In this document: piece by piece, positions 60,028 to 64,000 of the stretch
How the letters are laid out: each line of letters opens with the position of its first letter
How positions within the stretch are numbered: position 1 is the first letter of the stretch
Source: Anaeramoeba ignava
Lineage: Eukaryota > Metamonada > Anaeramoebidae
Length of the DNA: 64,000 bases
Assembly: GCA_028826165.1 (NCBI GenBank)
Contig: JAPDFW010000122.1
Coordinates: forward strand, 1 to 64,000
Reading direction: 5' to 3'
Translations under genes and position numbers: made by a program
Notes under the pieces: generated by a model
Database searches by the model: none
Seen by the model: only the letters and a program-made list of their open reading frames with translations
Told to the model about the DNA's origin: nothing

Positions 60028-63000
60028 ATGAGTGATTCTCCAAAAGAAATTGATTCAACAAAAAAATCAAAACATCATTCAAAACATCATTCAAAACATC
60101 ATTCAAAACATCATTCAAAACATCATTCAAAACATCATTCAAAACATCATTCAAAACATCATTCAAAACCAAAACCAAAATCAAAATCAAATTCAAATTC
60201 AAATTCAAATTCAAAATCAAATAAGAAAAATCAAAATCAAAATCAAAATCAAAATCAAATTCAAAATCAAAATCAAATTCAAAATCAAATTCAAAATCAA
60301 AATCAAATTCAAATTCAAAATCAAAATCAAAATCAAAATCAAAATCAAAATAAAATAAATCTTCAAGAACAAATTATTCAAATGCAAAATCAAATTCAAA
60401 TTTTAATGCAAAATCAAAATCAAAATCAAAATCAAAATCAAAATCAAAATCAAAATCAAAATCAAAATCAAAATCAAAATCAAAATCAAAATCAAAATCA
60501 AAATCAAAATCAAAATCAAAATCAAAATCAAAATCAAAATCAAAACCAAAACCAAAACCAAAATCAAAATCAAAATCAAAATCAAAATCAAAATCAAAAT
60601 CAAAATCAAAATCAAAATATAAATCAAAATCAAAATCAAAATCAAAATCAAAATCAAAATCAAAATCAAAATCAAATCCAAAATCAAATCCAAAATCAAA
60701 ATCAAAATCAAAATCAAAATCAAAATCAAAATCAAAATCAAAATCAAAATGAAATTCAAAATCAAAATCAAAATCAAAATCAAAATGAAGAAATTCAATC
60801 CAAAATTAAAAAATTGAATAAATTCTTAATAAATCAAGCAAATAAACAAATTGGTTTAATGTTTGGAAATGAAGAAACTTCAGATTTTCAAATTTATTGT
60901 GGAAAAGATAAAATTTTAATTCCTTGTCATAAATCAATTTTAGAAGCTCGTTCAAAATATTTTATGATAAACAGAAGAGAAAATAAATTTAATTCAATTT
61001 ATTTTAATAATTTTAGTTCTGAAATTGTTAAGCCAATTATTAAATTTTTTTATAATGGAAAATTTAAATTTGATAAACGAAAATTTGATGAATATTTTAA
61101 ATTTGCAAATCAAATTAAATTAAAAGAAATTCAAATCAAAATTGAACTTGAAATTCAATCAATTTTTAATATTCAAAATATTTTAGAAATTTATTTCAAA
61201 TCTCAAGAAATTAATTCACAAAATCTTTCTCAAAATTGTGAAGAATTTATTTTCCAAAATATTCAATTTATCATTTCAAATCCAAATTTTGATAAATATT
61301 TAAATCAAAATCAAAATCAAATTTACAATTTTATTGGATTAATTTCTTTAAATCAAAATATCCCAAATCAACTTCAAATTATTCAACAAATTGAACAAAA
61401 ATGGAATCAAAATAATCAGAAAAAATTGATAAAATTAATTAAATTTGAAATAAATGAAAATGAAAATGAAATAAATGAAATTGAAAATTCTTTTTCAAAT
61501 TTATTAAATCAAATTTCACAAACAAAATCAATTAATCAAATTCAAATTCAACAAATCAAAAATAAATCAATTTCCCAACTTCAAAATAAAATTGTTTTAT
61601 TAAATTCAAATATTGAAGAATTTAAAGAAAAAGAATTTCAACCTTTACAAAAGAATCAGATTCTTCTTGATTTCCAAATAGCTGATAAACAAAAAGAAAA
61701 AGAAAAATTAGAAAAAATTAAAAAAGAAATTGAAGAAATTAAAGAAGAATATAAAAAATGGAAAAAAGAAATTCAAGAAAAATTTCAACAATTAATTCAA
61801 AATAATGAAAAAATGAAAAAAGAAAATTTACAAGAATTTAATAAAAGAATTATTAATTTGAAAGATTTATTTGAACAAAATAGAAAAAAAGATTTAGAAA
61901 ATTTTCAAAAAAAAATTGAAGAAATCCAAAATAAATTCAAAGAAATAAAGAATATAAATTTGGAAGAAATTGATAAAAAATATCAAGAATTAATAAATTT
62001 TCCCAAATTAAAAACAGAAGAAGATTTAAAATTATTTGAAGAAACAATTCAACAATTTAAAAATGAATTTGAACAAAAAAAAAAGAAAGAAATTGAAGAA
62101 TTTAAAGAATTTATTCAACAAAACAAAATTGAAAATGAAAATGAAAATTTAGAAAAAATTATTCAAGAAATAAAAAATAGAATTAAATTCCAAAAAAATA
62201 AATATTTAGAAAAAATTGAAAAGAAAATTCAAGAAATTGAAATTAAAAATGAAAATTTAAATGAAATTGAAAAAATAATTCAAGATTTTAACAATGAAAT
62301 TGAAAAAAGAAAAAATGAATTTTATTCAAAAATTGATCAAGAAATCAAAAATATTCAAAATGAAATTGAAAATCAAAAATTAAAAATAGAAATTCTTCAA
62401 TCAACAGAAAAAACAATAAATTTTTTACAAGATCTTTCAAATTCAATTCAACAACAAGATAAAAGTAAATCAAACTCAAAAACAAAACAAAAGAAAATTT
62501 AATTTAATTTAATTTAATTTAATTTAATATTTTTAAACCAAAAACAAAAGAAATAATTGAAATTGATATTCCTTTTATTGCCGAATGTATGAATAAATTT
62601 CCAAATAATGAAATTATTCAAGAAAATGGATGTTTTATTTTACAAAAATTTGCAAAAGAAAATGAAGGTAAAATATTTATTTTTTTGAAACAATTTTTGA
62701 ATAACAATATTAAAAATAATAATTGAAATTTTAAAGATAATCAAATAGAAATAAAAAAATTTAATGGATTTGAACCTCTTATAAATGTAATGAATAATTT
62801 CCCAAATAATGAAGATATTCAAATAAAAGCATCTGAAGCTTTATTAATATTTTCAGGAGGATTAAAAAGTAAATTAATTTCTTTTTTTAACAAAATCATA
62901 AATCAAAAATCATAAATCAAAAAAAAAAATGAATTATTTGCAAATTTAAATCTTTTTCTTTTTCTTCTTTCACAAAACAAAAAGGAGAAGAAATAGAAAA

Positions 63001-64000
63001 TCGGAAATTACAAGGAATTGAAATTTCTAAATTAAATGGAATTAAAACAATTATTAATACAATCAATAATTATCCAAATAATCAAATTATTCAAGAAAAA
63101 TCTATTTCAATTTTAATTAATATTGCAATTAATTCAGGTAAAAAAATTTATAAGAAAAAACAAATATTTATTTCCATAATTTTTACATTTCCAATTCTCA
63201 TCAAAAATTTTAAAAAATTTAATTTATAAAATGAAATGAGAAAATTAATTTCAATTTCAATTTCAAATTTATTTCCCAAAAAAAATATCAAAAAAATAGA
63301 AAACAGAATTGAAATTAGAAATTTAAAAGGAATTGAACCTATTATTAAATCAATGAATAATTTCCCAAATAATCAAGATATTCAAGAAAATGGATGTGGA
63401 GCTTTATTGAATATTGCTGTTGATAATGGTAAATAAAAAATAATCAAAAATCCAAATATTTTAATCAATTATTTATTATTAATTATTAATCAAAAAAAAT
63501 ATTTAATCAATTTCAATTTATTTCCAAAAAAATCCAAAAAAAATTAATTTCAATTTCAATTTATTTTCCAAAAAAAAATATCAAAAAAAATAGAAAACCA
63601 AATTGAAATTAGAAATTTAAAAGGAATTGAACCTATTATTAAATCAATGAATAATTTCCCAAATAATAAAGATATTCAAGAAAAAGGATGTTGGGCTTTA
63701 TCGAATATTGCTGTTGATAATGGTAAATAAAAAATAATCAAAAATCCAAATATTTTAATCAATTATTTATTATTAATTATTAATCAAAAAAAATATTTAA
63801 TTAATTTCGATTTATTTCCAAAAAAATCCAAAACAAATTAATTTCAATTTCAATTTCAATTTCAATTTCAATTTCAATTTATTTCCCAAAAAAATAGAAA
63901 ACCAAATTGAAATTAGAAATTTAAAAGGAATTGAACCTATTATTAAATCAATGAATAATTTCCCAAATAATCAAGATATTCAAGAAAAAGGATGTGGAGC
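60028..64000 (+). CDS. BTB-BACK-coiled-coil protein spliced to armadillo repeats (3' partial)
   Basis: Exon 1 (60028-62464) encodes a KHHS repeat (residues 15-46), an NQ tract (about 68-255), a BTB domain (about 275-365: TSDFQIYCGKDKILIPCHKS, FFYNGKFKF), a BACK-like helical part, and a Lys/Glu coiled coil to about residue 800. Read without splicing it stops at 62500-62502 (824 aa). A GTAAAT donor at 62465 and AAAAG acceptor at 62550 match in phase 1 and continue into armadillo-like exons: 62551-62667, 62737-62868, 62985-63137, 63300-63428, 63594-63722, and 63898 to the window end. Each is phase 1-1 and encodes one repeat (consensus G-I-E-P-I-I-x-S-M-N-N-F-P-N-N-x-D-I-Q-E-x-G-C-x-A-L). The first armadillo exon has no usable start of its own, supporting one gene. 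BTB-ARM proteins elsewhere are Cullin-3 adaptors; the role here is unproven. Confidence 0.75.
60070..60165 (+). repeat. 12-nt coding repeat, (Lys-His-His-Ser)8
   Basis: Eight nearly perfect copies of the 12-mer AAACATCATTCA encode KHHS. The His-rich stretch near the N-terminus could bind metal, but it may be just slippage. Confidence 0.95.
60231..60792 (+). repeat. Coding AAAATC tract, (Asn-Gln)n
   Basis: A hexamer array in frame with the BTB protein, giving about 185 residues of mainly Asn-Gln with some Ile and Met. It has the same unit as the array in the ACC pseudogene. NQ tracts are prion-like and aggregation-prone in other organisms. Confidence 0.9.
63138..64000 (+). repeat. Tandem exon-plus-intron units of the armadillo region
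   Basis: The exon copies at 63300, 63594 and 63898 (129 nt each) are almost identical, and so are the introns between them (starting GTAAATAAAAAATAATC). The periods are 294 and 304 nt, the difference being a longer TTTCAA run in the second intron. Whole exon-intron units were duplicated recently, each adding one 43-residue repeat. Confidence 0.88.

Noticed and set aside
60028-62502. BTB gene ending at 62502 as a separate 824-aa protein followed by a new armadillo gene
   Set aside because: The armadillo part has no start codon or first exon of its own, and a phase-matched intron spans the stop. Kept only as a possible isoform.
1-64000. tRNA, rRNA, transposon or viral genes
   Set aside because: No tRNA-like cloverleaf, conserved rRNA stretch, reverse transcriptase, transposase or capsid motif was seen by eye. 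A tRNAscan and HMM search would be needed to exclude small or divergent ones.

Overview
The window is a very A+T-rich (roughly 80 percent by eye) eukaryotic nuclear segment. It holds intron-bearing genes, short AT-rich spacers and large amounts of AAAATN-type microsatellite. The gene content fits an amoeboid protist: four ankyrin-repeat genes with paired BTB domains, an ankyrin-RhoGEF-PH protein, a FYVE protein, a four-PH plus EF-hand protein, a BTB-armadillo protein, RNA polymerase I subunit 2 and Mediator 27. NQ-rich low complexity together with large ANK/BTB/Rho-signalling families suggests a metamonad amoeba such as Anaeramoeba. That assignment is inference; a dictyostelid-like or other AT-rich amoebozoan is the alternative. 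Stops follow the standard code. Most introns are GT-AG; the short ones are 65-160 nt with GTAAA or GTATTT donors and TAG or AAG acceptors.

Layout. 1-4677: acetyl-CoA carboxylase carboxyltransferase pseudogene, cut by an (AAAATC)n tract. 4779-9816 (-): frameshifted MFS transporter with a 3.2-kb microsatellite intron. 9912-14610 (-): ANK-RhoGEF-PH gene, 4 exons. 14899-16850 (-): TLC-domain membrane protein, 2 exons around a 1.3-kb repeat intron. 17003-18889 (+): NRF-type acyltransferase-3. 19254-22168 (+): FYVE protein, 10 exons. 22183-39904: four ANK-BTB-BTB genes (-,+,-,-). 40170-43540 (+): 4xPH plus EF-hand protein. 43834-50927 (+): unrecognised 12-exon, 1239-aa protein. 51135-57296 (+): Pol I subunit RPA2 with two inteins. 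57429-58904 (-): probable MED27. 60028-64000 (+): BTB-BACK-coiled-coil protein that very probably splices into armadillo repeats running off the window.

I worked out exon models by hand from GT/AG sites, reading phase and domain continuity. Several genes close perfectly in phase (FYVE 2214 nt, unknown gene 3720 nt, RPA2 6057 nt, PH-EF 2202 nt), which is good internal support.

Two themes stand out. First, the long introns (0.38-3.25 kb) consist almost wholly of short tandem repeats whose period is a multiple of three, so they carry long meaningless ORFs on both strands. The same hexamers also sit inside coding sequence as NQ tracts. Second, RPA2 carries two different inteins at two conserved catalytic-core sites; both keep splicing residues but have eroded homing-endonuclease motifs. 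Several genes carry 1-nt indels in A/T homopolymers, so true decay and assembly error must be told apart.

The genes are not an operon. Functionally they fall into signalling at the membrane and cytoskeleton (RhoGEF, PH, FYVE, EF-hand), ubiquitin-adaptor-like ANK/BTB proteins, lipid or membrane enzymes (TLC, acyltransferase), and core transcription (RPA2, MED27).
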